Shown here in pieces: positions 63,201 to 64,000 of a stretch of DNA of 64,000 bases (positions are counted from its first letter, which is position 1; each line of letters starts with the position of its first letter). Under the pieces are notes generated by a model. The model had not been told where the DNA came from, did no database searches, and saw only the letters and a list, made by a program, of their open reading frames with translations. The stretch comes from Melanocharis versteri. Taxonomy: Eukaryota; Chordata; Aves; Passeriformes; Melanocharitidae. The translations under genes were made by a program, and so were the position numbers. The DNA is taken from positions 947,220 through 1,011,219 of the forward strand of contig VZTG01000491.1 in assembly GCA_013397845.1 (NCBI GenBank), read 5' to 3'.

Positions 63201-64000
63201 AGAAAGAGAATGAGATTCACTCTTTCAGTGAAATTCGTGATTATGTAGGAAGAAAGTATCTAAACCCCAAAGAGTTAAAAGATCAAACATTCAGTATACT
63301 TTCAAATATCAAGTTTGTACTCAATTGTTCATCAAGTTTACCTCTTCCCAGATTCAGGGATGTGATCTTTTCTGGCTTTAAAGCACTTCCTAAACATCAC
63401 TTCCACAACACCACCTAAACAAACAATGCACCTGTATGCATAGTGCATATTTTATGATCTGCTACACCAAAATTTCCTGAAGTGTGTTCAAGAAAAAGGC
63501 TACATGGAAGAACACTTCTTACCACATGCACGACCTAATTCATTTTCAGTTGCTTCTGGTTTTTGGGAGGTTTTTTAATGCTTCAGTTCCATTTTTATTC
63601 TACTCCCTCCTCCAATCAAGAAAGGAATCTAGAAATTTAAAGGATAAGTCCAGGAAAAACTTACAATTTATTACAGAGGCTTACATAAAAGCAAAAACAG
63701 CCACAGTGGATTAATGTATTTCCTTTCCCACAGTTTTTTCACTTAAACCATAACTGTGCATATTTACTGCAACTCTTCCATCTGCCAGCGGCATTGTGCT
63801 GACACATCCAGCACACAGGCTGGGGACTGATGGTGAGGAGGCAGGTCCCACCACTGCTCTCAAACTTTGTGATTAATACGGCATGAAAACTGGTGAAAAG
63901 CCACACTTACAGACATTGCTGACTATCGACAGTGACCCAAATCCTTGTTATTTCAGCCCTTTATCCTAAACGTGAGTCAAGTCTTTAGCAACATCAAATG
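54263..64000 (-). other. RBM20: RBM20 intron 1, distal part (runs off the window)
   Basis: About 9.7 kb of sequence upstream of RBM20 exon 2. I looked for exon 1 (in human a short proline-rich coding exon ending LPQIIQ) and saw nothing like it on the minus strand. A GC-richer patch at 58200-58600 holds chance open frames on both strands. A 12-nt A run lies near 63109. Assignment to intron 1 is inferred from exon 2 opening mid-codon and from the very long first intron in mammals. Confidence 0.6.

Overview
Organism and locus: this is vertebrate nuclear DNA, AT-rich with GT-AG introns. It is most likely from a bird (or another sauropsid), because intron 6 carries the 3' end of a CR1 retrotransposon with the typical octamer-like tail. 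The only gene I can support is RBM20, the heart and muscle RNA-binding splicing regulator. It lies on the minus strand and is incomplete at both ends. I identified it by recalling the human RBM20 protein and matching it exon by exon; no search was run. Layout: twelve internal coding exons, numbered 2 to 13 after the human gene, lie between 22470 and 3121. They join in one consistent reading frame: 3475 nt, one split base plus 1158 codons. The order of parts is: leucine-rich and low-complexity N-terminal part (exon 2); first matrin-type C2H2 zinc finger (exons 2/3); RRM (exons 6/7); RS domain with the RSRSP hotspot motif (exon 9); glutamate-rich acidic region (exon 11); second matrin-type zinc finger (exon 13). 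The last exon (human C-terminal 36 residues) was not found in 1-3120 and probably lies left of the window. Exon 1 was not found either, so 22471-64000 is read as part of a first intron longer than 41.5 kb. Non-coding content: intron 6 holds a 5'-truncated CR1. Intron 1 holds a decayed CR1/L3-type LINE fragment around 28.54-28.80 kb, a 57-bp minisatellite with at least seven copies at 41.66-42.09 kb that is interrupted by a single N, a probable old CR1 scrap near 54.2 kb, and two CpG-rich segments (about 33.06-33.52 and 35.10-35.33 kb) that could be regulatory. Everything else is ordinary intron in which I see no gene, RNA gene or CRISPR. Points of interest: several RBM20 junctions carry closely spaced alternative splice sites (exon 5 donor, exon 6 acceptor, exon 9 NAGNAG, exon 12 acceptor, a possible upstream exon 2 acceptor). 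These could diversify the linker before the RRM, the start of the RS domain and the C-terminal zinc finger. I found no sign of a novel multi-gene system; this is a splicing-factor locus with a large regulatory first intron.
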